Assembly (NCBI GenBank): GCA_023935145.1
Contig: CM043699.1
Coordinates: forward strand, 61,210,638-61,274,637
DNA length: 64,000 bases
Direction: 5' to 3'
DNA from: Bretschneidera sinensis
Taxonomy: Eukaryota; Streptophyta; Magnoliopsida; Brassicales; Akaniaceae
The position numbers and the translations under genes are program-made. Positions 55,284-64,000 of this stretch are shown here, one piece after another; the stretch's first letter is position 1, and every line of letters starts with the position of its first letter. The notes below the pieces were generated by a model. It searched no databases. It was not told the DNA's origin and saw nothing but the letters and a program-made list of their open reading frames with translations.

Positions 55284-57393
55284 GTAACACCACACATTGA
55301 CATCACTCAACCCCACAGAGCCACTTTCCCTCCTAATATCACTTTTCCTTTTCCCTCACATAACGTCACACCCTCTGTTCCTTCTCTTCACATCATAAAC
55401 CCAAATGTACAACCTTTATATTTCATTAACACTATTTCCCACCATGATGTTAACCACCTAAACTCCATTACGTCCCCCCTACTACAACTATTCACTCTAC
55501 CAGTCCTACACTTGTACTTACTACTACTGAAGCCTTACATCAACCTTCTCCCTCACCACCTGTGTCTCCAATCACCCCTATTTCGAGTCTCCCTATTCCT
55601 CGTCTTCTTTCCCCACCATCGGTTCCTATTGCCTCGCTGCCCCCAACTTCTGCCTCTACCCTTGTGGCCCCCCTTTCCTCCCTTGTAAACCGACCCCTGA
55701 ATCAATGTCTCATACTTTGCCATCTCCTTTACCTGACTTATCAACACTAGCCTCAGCTTCTTCCAGTCCTATTGTCATTCCCTCTCCTAAACTAGTCGCT
55801 CTTTCTACCTCTACTCTTCCACCACCATCAATCCCCGCCTCTTGTCATCCCATGATTACTCATTCTAAAATTGGCATTCGCAAACCCAAACTATTACTCT
55901 CTCTTTTCGCTACTACCCAGCTAATTGAACCAACTTATTTTTCTCAGGAAAATAAAGATCCTAAGTGATGGTCAATTATGTCTGACGAATTTAATGCTCT
56001 TTTAATCAACCACACTTGGGATCTGGTTCTATATAATCCAATGAAAAATTTAGTTGGGTGGAAGTGGATTTATAGGATTAAATATCGAGCTGATGGGTTT
56101 GTGGAGCACTACAAAGCGAGGTTGGTCGCTTAGGGATTCCATCAATAACTAGGTATTGACTATCATGAAACTTTTAGCCCCGTTGTTAAACCTACTACTA
56201 TTCGCACTATTTTATCTTTAATCGTTTCTGACTTTTAGGTGATTATACAACTAGATATTAAGAATGCTTTTCTTCATGGTTATCTTAATGAAGTTGCGTA
56301 CATGAAACAACCTCATGGTTTTTTTAATATCCTTCGTTCTTCTCATGTCGGTAAATTACGCAAACCCATTTATGGTCTGAAACAGGCTCCTAGAGCTGTT
56401 CATGCATCATCTCATGGTCTTTTTATCTTACTAATATAAGTTGATGACACTATTCTCATAAGTAATAATACTATTATTCTTTTTTGCTTTATTCACACTT
56501 TATCTAACCAATTTTCTATGAAGGATCTTAGTCGTCTTCATTATTTCCTTGGAATTTAAGTTGTTTGTCATCCCACCGGTTTGTTTCTCTCTCAAACTAA
56601 ATACACCAGATACCTTTACTTAAATTTTTTATGTCTTATGCCAAACTAGTTAAAACTCCGCTACCTTCCTAGTTAGCATCTTCACAACATGAGGGTGAAC
56701 TATTAGCAGATCTCTCTGAATTTAGGAGTATGGTTAGAGGTCTTCAATATGTAACCATGATCCAACCTGATATTATATATGATGTTAATATGGCTAGTCA
56801 GTTTTTGCATGCTCCCTGTATGGCTCATTTTCAGCTTGTGAAATTCATTTTTTGATATTTATGTGGTACTACTAATCATTAGTTACTTCTTGCTTCTGCA
56901 AAGGATTTTTCTCTTTCTTGCTATGTAGATGCCAACTGGGCCAACTGTCCTGATAGTCGTCGGTCCAACATAGGTTATGCTGTCTTCCTTGGACCAAATC
57001 TTATTTCTTAGAAAGCAATGAAATAACCCACTGTGCTTGTTCTAGCACTAAATCTAATATCGATCCTTTTCCTATGTTGTAGTAGAGACCTACTCGATTC
57101 GACAGCTTCTCTATGACTTACATGTGTTCTTAAATCATCTAGTTAAATTGTATTGTGATAACATTGGTTCTACGTATTTGGCTACTAATCTAGTGTTCCA
57201 TGCTCACACCAAGTCTATTGAGATAGATTTTCATTTTATTTGTGAAAAGTAGCCCAAGGAGATATTCAGATCCGATATATTCCTATTGATGCACAACTTG
57301 CCGATATTTTCACAAAAGGGTTGTCATCACCTCTGTTTCTTCAGCATAAAACCAATCTCTCTATGGTTTCAGCCCATTCGAATTGAGAGGGTA
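55284..57393 (+). pseudogene. pol: Copia Pol remnant of C4: linker, RT, RNase H
   Basis: 55540-55900 encodes a Pro/Ser-rich stretch as found between integrase and RT. RT starts near 55970 (MSDEFNALLINHTWDLV, GWKWIYRIKYRADG) and shows [28 protein letters not shown] with the catalytic Asp, [12 protein letters not shown] and VDDTIL. RNase H follows with [15 protein letters not shown] and, near 57290, IPIDAQLADIFTKGL. Many stops, several replacing Gln or Trp, and frameshifts disable it. Integrase, protease and most of gag are absent. The polypurine-like GAATTGAGAGGGTA precedes the LTR. Confidence 0.9.
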
Positions 57394-57542
57394 TGTAACT
57401 ATATTCCTAATGTAAGTAGGAAACAATAGTCATATTGTAAATAGGAAACTCTTATGTTTACACCCTATAAATATGAGCTCCTACTATAGGAACATTATGT
57501 AGTCAATAAACACAAACCCTAATTTCTCCTTTAACTTCTTCA
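57394..57542 (+). repeat. 3' LTR of C4
   Basis: Starts TGTAACTATATTCC, ends CTTCTTCA, TATAAATA at 57466; 149 bp. Followed at 57543 by tctcc, matching tcttc before the 5' LTR at four of five bases. Confidence 0.9.
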
Positions 57543-58198
57543 TCTCCCATATCGATAACCTCTATACTAAGATCAGACATTAAACCTAATGTGGGCATCC
57601 AAGCTTCTTCTCCTGTGATTGCTAGGCCTGAGAATATTATGTCCATCAATGTAGTAAATGCATGTGAAATTTAGAAGCATTTCGAGTGGTCTATAGAAAA
57701 AAAAATTAGTGCCACAAATTTCTAGAGTCCCAGAAATTAAAAAATCAACAAACAATAAAATAAAGAAGGATAAGCTTCTGAGGTCCATGACATACCTTTA
57801 ACTTTTTCTCCCACTAATAGTCACTAGCATCAATGGTGCCTATTTCAGAAGTCTACCCAAGTCTTGTCTCCCCATGAAGTAATTTCTTCCAAACGTTCCA
57901 ATCATTTTTCCATGAGTCCCACTTATTCTTAAGCTACTTCTTAATACAACCCTTCCCAATTTTGTTATTGAAATTCCTCACTGTAATTTTGTAGCATTCT
58001 TTAGTTAAGTGGGTATTCAATTGTCTTCTAGCTTGGACCTCAATAGCACACACTTCAGAAAGTCTTTGTAGTTGCAGTATTTTTTCCTTCTTATGTTGAG
58101 TTCTTTGCACCCTTCTTCTTCTTTTCTAAAGGATCAACTGTATTGAGTATACAACTTAGTTTAGACATCTACAATGAGAGAACTACATATTAAAGGAC

Positions 58199-58715
58199 TG
58201 ATATAAGGTAAAAATCCTTAACTAATCATGTAACGACATGTGACTCCCACATAAGGTAAAAGAGTAATCTTGCAACCACTAATCGTATGATCACATGTGG
58301 CAAAGGGGAAAAATAGTAACTTCACACCACTCCAGTTCTTGAAAACCCTAATTCTACTTGGACACTCCAGCTTATGAAAACCTTAGTCTCATCAGAATAC
58401 TCCAATCTATAGGAATTCTAATCCTATCATAATGCTCAAAATTGATCATTTTCCTAATTTAACTCTACTTCTAAACACTATATAAAGGGGACTCTCATTA
58501 TCTGAGGTACAATCTTGGTTCACTCTAAAATCTTTTAACTCTTTTGCTCCCTATTACTTTAAGCCCTCAGTTTACTTACTTAGGCATAAGAGATTTCCCC
58601 CCAAAGGCACAATCCCTCCGATCCTCCGGCGACTCCTTAAGGTTTCTTTTATCTTTGCGCGCACATGTATCGCATCTCAACCGTTAAGCTACTTTGCAGA
58701 TTTTTGGCATCAATA
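58199..58715 (+). repeat. 5' LTR of G3, with decayed primer site
   Basis: It ends ggcatcaata, as the TatA LTR ends catcaaca, and is followed by gattgtcgttgtctgtggga (58716-58735), a mutated form of the Tat primer site. A TATATAAAGG box is at about 58480. The left border (tgatataagg at 58199) is a guess from the TatA LTR start. Confidence 0.65.
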
Positions 58716-58759
58716 GATTGTCGTTGTCTGTGGGAACTTAGAGAAAGAACTCATATGTT

Positions 58760-60200
58760 ATTATGCCACCTACGAACACTTGTAAAAACATTGTGGTTGT
58801 AACCACTACCATTACTGCCACCAACACTCGAGCCTCAATCAGTCGCGACCTATGCACTGGTACTAAACTCCTAGCCATCCAAAAACGTGTTGCGGGAAAC
58901 CAAAATCGTTATGAACCATTTGGTGACTAGTCATAGTAGGACCAACGGTCTCAATTGAATCACCTGATTCAGCCCCAAGTCTAACCTATCACGTAAGAAC
59001 AGTTCTTGGAATTTACTCAGTTGGTGGCCAGTCTAGCAGTGCAACTTAAGGGCCTAGGTCCTCCCCAACCATAGGTATCATCATAAATACCTTGGCTAAT
59101 GAGGCAACAAAACACTAACTCCCATGACTTAGATCGCAAATCCACTATTGGGTCATCTCCCCCGAATCGAGGATCAAAGTCCTGAGGTCGCTCCACCGCC
59201 TCCAAGAGTTTGTTTGATCTAGACAGGAAGTCAGAAGAAATGGACAGAAGAATAGGCGAAGTCTTCAAGAACAGGGGAACTAACATCCTGGATGAGCTCA
59301 ACTATTAAGATTTTCCCTTTATACATGACATCCTTGATGCCCCTCCCCCTCAGCACTTTAGGATTCCAATCAACAAGGCACACAATGGCAATACTGACCT
59401 TATGGATCACCTCTAGTTATGCAGGACCACAATGCTCCTACATCATCATTCAAACATAGTATTATGTCAAGCATTTCCATTAACACTAGAAAAAGTTGCA
59501 AGTACTTGGCACTCTCACCTGAAACTTGAGAGGATAATTTTTTTTTTGAAGATCTTAGTCATGCTTTCGATACACACTTCCACAACTAGTAAAGGTCTGA
59601 GAAAGACTTCCGAAATCCTTTTTAGCATCATCCAACAAAAAAGAGAAAGGCTCTGAGAATATATCTCTTGGTTTTACATGGCAACATGGGAAATCCTCGA
59701 CCTTGATCCTAAAATCCAAACAGATGCATTAAAAAATGGACTCAAGTGAGGAACCTTCAGTTCCAAACTCACCAGGTGCCCAACCAAGGATATGAATGAA
59801 AGCTTTACCTGAGCTGAAGAGTACATACTTACTAAAGAAAATTAGGAATTCCAGAGAGAAAATGAAGAAGGAAGGAAAAAGTGAAAAAAAGAGCATATCG
59901 AGCTAAGGAACAACCCACCAAAAAAACCTCGCCAAAAGGGAGGTGGGAAGACAACCTGCTTGTTTGATAGCTTCATTCCGCTCAATGACCCAAGGGCAAA
60001 TATACTGATGAATATTCATGATTGTGACTTCATTTGTTAGCCTGTAAAGCCCATAAATACTAGTGGGAACAAAGACAAAACCAAATGGTGTCACTTCCAT
60101 CGAGACCACAAACATAATATTGAAGAGTATTATGCACTCAAAAATTAGATAGAGTCTATTATCCGTTAAGGTTACTTAAAAGAATATACCAGGACCCTTA
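58760..60200 (+). pseudogene. gag: Tat-type Gag of G3, heavily mutated
   Basis: No frame is open for long. Readable pieces in order are FRIPINKAHNGNTD (near 59360), TMLLHHHSNIVLCQAFPLTL (59425-59485), EILFSIIQQKRERL (59610-59656) and ATWEILDLDPKIQ (59680), each parallel to TatA Gag (for example MLHRHSDTVMCRAFPL). A basic Lys/Glu-rich tail ends near 59890. There are more than ten stops and several frameshifts. Confidence 0.78.
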
Positions 60201-60243
60201 CCTACCCTAATGATAGGGATTGACCAAGGAGTCCCAGGCATTT

Positions 60244-60688
60244 TGTTGAAGATTGTTGTGTGGACAGAAATGAAAAAGGGAAATGGAGGTTTTTGGACAA
60301 TAATTGGGAAGGGGTTTCAATCTTGCTTCGAGCACAAGAAGCTCCTTAATGTGTTTTCTGATTTCTTACCTTCAAGATTACATCTTAAGAGCTATTTATA
60401 AATCTCAATACAAGTATATATAGCAAGCAATATGCATAACAGAATTGTAACTAACATACAACTGTACTATAGTTGTACTAACAGCTTCTAACTAACTTAA
60501 TTTAACTTCCACCCTTGAACTCTCCCTTCTTTATTGCTTAACTTCTTTCTTTACTATTTAAGCTCTTTTTCTTCTCTTTTACTTGATTTGTCATTTGGGT
60601 TGCTTCAAACTCTACTGTTTTAGCTCATTGCCTATACCTTTATGGTTTTTTTAAACTAGTTATATCTCTTAACTTTTTTCGTGTAACA
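60244..60688 (-). repeat. 3' LTR of G4
   Basis: Plus-strand ends TGTTGAAG and GTGTAACA give TGTT/AACA termini over 445 bp. The right border is supported by the polypurine tract; the left is chosen by terminal motif only (tgaccaagg at 60221 is an alternative). Confidence 0.65.
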
Positions 60689-61599
60689 ATATTGCCCCCA
60701 TGAAAAGGTACCTTATCCTCAAGGTGTAGGTGAGGAAGAAAAGATTGGATTGTGTTGACATCCTCCTAAGATGCTTCTTCTAACGGTAATTTATCCCATT
60801 GAATCAAATATTATCTTACCCACTGACCTTGTTACGGTATATCTCTTTCACCTAATACGAGAGAAGGATGTAGAAGACATGATAAAGTTTGCAACCCTTT
60901 GGTAATTGCAGCCTATAAGAAACTTACACTATCCTTTCCAAAATTGAAAAGGGCCCAAAGTATCTTTTGCTCAGCTTATGAGACACTTTTATAGCTGCTC
61001 AGTGTTGTCTATATGGTTTTAATTTGAGAAGGACAAAGTCACCAACTTGGAATGTCAACTCAGTTCTATATTGGTCAGTGATATGTTTCATTATCTATTG
61101 TGCTTTGAGCAAGTGAGCTTTAACTTAGATCAAAATTTGTTCCCTGGTGCGTAAGTTATGGTCTACTCAACATAGGCTAAATAAGTGGACCATAGGTATG
61201 GATGATCAGAAGTAAAAGCTCTGAGATATTGATCCAAACATCTATTGATAACCTCTACCTGGTCATCAGTTTAAGGGTGATAAGAAGTACTCATTCTTAA
61301 TTGAGTACCTTAGAGTTTGAAGAGTTCTCTCTAAAACAGATTGGTGAATAGGAGGTCCCTATCACTAACTATAGACTTAGGAGTGCCATAGAATTTTTAA
61401 ATAGTATTCATGAATAGTTGTACCACTTTGGTTGCTGTATAGTTAAGATGGAGAGGAGCAAAGTGGGCAAACTTGCTTAGCCTATCTACTATCATATATA
61501 TAGTTGTGAAGCCATGAGAGGATGGGAGATGAGTGATGAAATCTATAGAGATATCCTCCTAAATTTGTTCTGGAATTGGTAGAGGTAGCAAGCCATAAG
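60689..61599 (-). other. G4 3' region: integrase end and untranslated
   Basis: Minus-strand text opposite 60780-61600 shows scattered short matches to the integrase core and C-terminal part of Ty3 Pol but no frame longer than about 40 codons. 60689-60780 is 3' untranslated with the polypurine tract. The reading is too broken for firm domain borders. Confidence 0.5.
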
Positions 61600-62998
61600 G
61601 GTTAGTGTTGATGGACTTCATTTGTTAACAGATGGTGCATTGGGAGACAAATTGAGTGACATCTTTCTTCATACTCTTCTAATGAAAACTAGCTAAAAGT
61701 CTAATAATAGTTCTCAAGATGCCAACATTTCCACCTATTGGAGTGGAATGACATTCAGAAATGAATAAGCTTTTCAAAGTTGAATACTTTACTACAAAGA
61801 ATTTGCCTTTGTAATAAAGAATACCGTCCTTAACTTCCCATTCTTGATGTTGTAAAGGTATTGTGGTACATTGTTGTTGTAAGACTAGGATGTTAGGGTC
61901 TTCCAAATGTTCCTTTATGAGGTCATCCAGGAATTGAAACAATGGGATTAAGACTGCTAGACATGTAGACATATCTGGTTCAGTGGGAAGTATTGAGAAG
62001 GCATCTACTACTGCATTATTGCTGCCAGGGTTGTAAAGGATTTCATAAGGGAAACCTAACAACTTGGGTGAGATAGTTTTGCTGCTCAAAAGTTTGAATT
62101 GTCTACTCCATCATAAACTTAAGACTTCTGTGGTCAGTTTAAATGAAAAATGTGGCACCAATGAGATATTATCTCTATTTTTTGACAACTGTGGTAATGG
62201 CATAGAGCTCCTTGATGTAGGTAAATTAGGATTGCATTCCTGGTCCCATCTTCTTACTAAAGACTATAATAGGATAAGACGGCTATAAGAGGACAACACC
62301 TAGACCCACTAGCAACAGTTTCTAGGGTAAAAGGTTTAGTGAAGTCAGGAAGGCTAAGTACTGGTGTGAAGTCATGGCATGCTTCAAAAACAGGAAGAAT
62401 CTTGAGCTGTAGGACTCTAATGGAAGGCTTCTTTCTTCAAGAGATTAGTTGAAGGGCTAGATATACTAGCATAATTCTTGACAAATCTTCTATAATATCC
62501 TGTTAGCTTCAAAACCTCTCAATTGCTTTGGGGAAGTAGGGACAGGCTAATCAACCATGGCTTAGATCTTAGACTGATCAGGTAAACCCCTTTGGCTCTA
62601 ATGACATGCCCTAAATAATCTATGAATTCCTTAGCAAACTGGCATTTTCTCATCTTTGCATAGAGGGTATAGCCTTAGAGGCACTGTAGGACTAGTCTCA
62701 AGTGGTCTACGTAATCTGCCACACTCTTGCTGTAAACAAAGATGTCATCAAAGAAAATGATGACAAATATTCTTAATAAGGAAGTGAAAAGTTGATTCAT
62801 TGTTGCTTGGAATGTAGTAGGGGCATTTGTTAACCCAAAGGGCATAATTTTAAATTCATAATGGCCCTAGTGTGTCCTAAAAGTAGTTTTTGGAATATCT
62901 TATGTGTGCATTATGATCTGGTTATAACCAGCTTTGAGATCCAATTTAGAGTACACTATAGCACCATGTAATTCATCCTTAAGTTCATCAATTGTAGG
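61600..62998 (-). pseudogene. pol: Ty3 Pol of G4: RT, RNase H, integrase start
   Basis: From 62998 leftward in broken frames: a SGYNQI-like block near 62920, the RT active site [13 protein letters not shown] near 62765-62725, KMRKCQFAKEFIDYLGHVI near 62660, and YYRRFVKNYASIS near 62480. The frame 62089-61679 holds the end of RNase H (LGFPYEILYNPGSNNAVVDAF) and the integrase zinc-binding start (ILYYKGKFFV, ISECHSTPIGGNVGILRT). Stops and shifts are frequent. The N-terminal part of RT lies beyond D3. Confidence 0.82.
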
Positions 62999-64000
62999 TG
63001 ATAGGTGCTTAAATATTCATATTTAAGCCCCTTAATTTATATTTGTTAAGCTCTTAGTTTGTGTTATTTCATCCTATTTTATCTCATTTCTGTGTTTACT
63101 GTGTTTTTCTAGGTTTTTGGAGCATTATGGAATTATCCGGCTTAAAAAGAAAAATACAAAAAAACTGCAATTGTGATCGCACGGGCAAGAAGTAGGATCG
63201 AGCGCAGGACGATCGATCGCACCATGCTGCGATCGAGTGCATTGGCGATATCCCACATCGGTTAGAAACACATTGCAATGCACCATGCTGCGATCGAGAA
63301 CACCATGCTGCGATCAAGTGCATTCGCAGAGTATCCCACATCAGATTGGAAACACATTGCACTTATGGAGTTCCCTATAAAAGTCTCATTTCACTTCATC
63401 ACCAGTGGGCAATCTGGAAGGCTTTGCTATCAAGAGGGGAAGCATCGCACAGCAGCTGCGAGTGGAATTTCTCTCTCAGTGTATTTCCATCTTTAATTTA
63501 TTTCTTTTGAGTTTTAAAGTTTAATGTTTAGTACTTTAATTGTGAAATTTATTTTCATAATCATGAGAGGTTAAAACCTTCATCTAAGGTTGAAGATGAA
63601 ACCTTGCTATTTTTTAGCATTATATTTTCAGATATGTTCGTACAATTTCGATATTTTTTTTAGTATTGATGTTCTATTTCAATTCAGTTGTTTGAGTAAA
63701 TTCTTATGATTGATTGTTTTGTTTATAAATTGTTCCATTGGATATTCGATGTGTTTCATCTGACGGATACAAAGAATCATTCAAAGTAAATCGGATATCC
63801 ATTGTGATTCTAAAGTGAATGGATACATTGGATGATTTGGTTTAATTAGGGTATTTGTTGTGATTTGTATATCGATGGATTCATGGAATTATTTGATAAA
63901 TTACTTTTATATAGAATATGCATAGGATGAAATTGCTTGTCGATTGTAGGAACAAAGTCATGAAAATATATGCTTTAATTTGGTGGGGTGGATTCAGAAA
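62999..64000 (+). repeat. D-family LTR D3, running off the window
   Basis: Starts TGATAGGTGCTTAAATATTC, as the solo LTR at 11442, with the same ttaagccccttaattta block. A TATAAAAG box is at 63376. CpG-rich words (gatcgatcgcac, ctgcgatcgag) occur at 63170-63315, within a 61-bp imperfect direct repeat (63221-63281 and 63302-63362) holding tatcccacatcgg. The 3' end and any internal region are outside the window. Confidence 0.85.

Larger units (their letters stand above)
45668..57542 (+). mobile_element. Ty1/copia retrotransposon C4
   Basis: Short LTRs at 45668-45843 (176 bp) and 57394-57542 (149 bp) are flanked by tcttc and tctcc, a 5-bp duplication with one change. Between them are an initiator tRNA-Met primer site, the start of gag, and, after the inserted C3 nest (45994-55278), a proline-rich linker, RT and RNase H. 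Most of gag, the protease and integrase are missing. It lies in the MYB/SANT-like pseudogene, whose frame can be followed on both sides. Confidence 0.9.
45292..58168 (-). pseudogene. MYB/SANT-like domain gene, split by copia C4
   Basis: The first exon, 58168-57796, starts MSK and encodes a Myb/SANT-like domain (Myb_DNA-bind_3 type): THLTKECYKITVRNFNNKIG, a KNKWDSWKNDWNVWKKL block, and GTIDASDY before a GTATG donor site at 57795. It has a one-base deletion near TKTF and stops where Gln, Trp and Trp are expected. A later exon, ending at 57543, includes FSGLAITGEEAWMPTLG. C4 then intervenes; at 45667 the reading continues (EDNDDSNEG), and a C-terminal exon at about 45412-45292 reads KNRELFVAFKYLDLRLTWLQ and ends at TAA. 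Such proteins occur as DNA-binding partners of Harbinger transposases and as host regulators. Which type this was cannot be told. Confidence 0.7.
58199..60243 (+). mobile_element. Degenerate Tat-type Ty3 element G3
   Basis: An LTR (about 58199-58715), a decayed primer site and a badly broken gag are in the order and style of the Tat element at the left end of the window. Element G4 interrupts it near 60243; nothing further right in the window is recognisably G3. Confidence 0.7.
60244..62998 (-). mobile_element. Ty3 element G4, 5' part cut off
   Basis: The 3' LTR (60244-60688) is preceded on the minus strand by a purine-rich tract, CATGGGGGCAATAT. Pol remnants run from 61600 to 62998, in the order RT, RNase H, integrase. 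The D-family LTR D3 interrupts RT at 62999. It is inserted in G3. Confidence 0.75.

Overview
This is nuclear DNA of a flowering plant, probably a eudicot. Almost all 64 kb is LTR retrotransposons inserted into one another, with one full-length LINE, a fragment of plastid rRNA, and a broken host-type gene. I saw no intact host gene. The plant assignment rests on the element families (Athila- and Tat-type Ty3, chromovirus, several Ty1/copia families, a plant LINE with DUF4283 in ORF1), on primer-binding sites matching plant tRNA-Asp and initiator tRNA-Met, and on the plastid 23S fragment. The species cannot be named from this window. The setting resembles pericentromeric or other repeat-rich heterochromatin.

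Left nest (1-43964). The outermost element is a copia copy, C2 (+ strand, 35912-43964). An Athila-type element, A2 (+, 20451-35911), sits in its 5' LTR. A2 carries copia C1 (-, 14848-20450). The 3' LTR of C1 is cut by a second Athila, A1 (-, 5966-14847). A1 is in turn interrupted by a Tat-type element (-, 1-5965) with three kinds of tandem array, and by a short Athila-related element, D1 (-, 9029-13559). The 5' LTR of D1 contains an inverted solo LTR of the same family with a perfect 5-bp target duplication. The 3' LTR of A2 is split by a chromovirus (+, 23486-34992), which is split by a LINE (-, 24276-29926) with an 18-bp target duplication. Within C2, a plastid 23S rRNA fragment is itself split by a solo LTR (39565-41576).

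Middle (43965-45667). A short promoter-like or LTR-like segment is followed by AT-rich DNA and the 3' end of a MYB/SANT-like pseudogene on the - strand.

Right nest (45668-64000). Copia C4 (+, 45668-57542) has split the MYB/SANT-like pseudogene. C4 contains copia C3 (-, 45994-55278, 5-bp duplication ctata), whose 3' LTR was hit by an Athila-related element, D2 (-). An inverted LTR of the C1/C3 family lies beside D2. To the right are a degenerate Tat element, G3 (+), a Ty3 element, G4 (-), and the start of another D-family LTR, D3 (+), running out of the window.

No element is clearly autonomous. Most carry internal deletions that remove parts of pol. The LINE, the chromovirus and C1 stay in one reading frame over long stretches and are inactivated mainly by nonsense codons. 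The most unusual feature is a set of short, GC-rich, partly palindromic words repeated inside otherwise AT-rich LTRs. One such word is shared by Athila and copia LTRs, which belong to different superfamilies. All LTR borders were read by eye from terminal motifs, primer-binding sites and comparison between copies, so many are approximate by a few bases.
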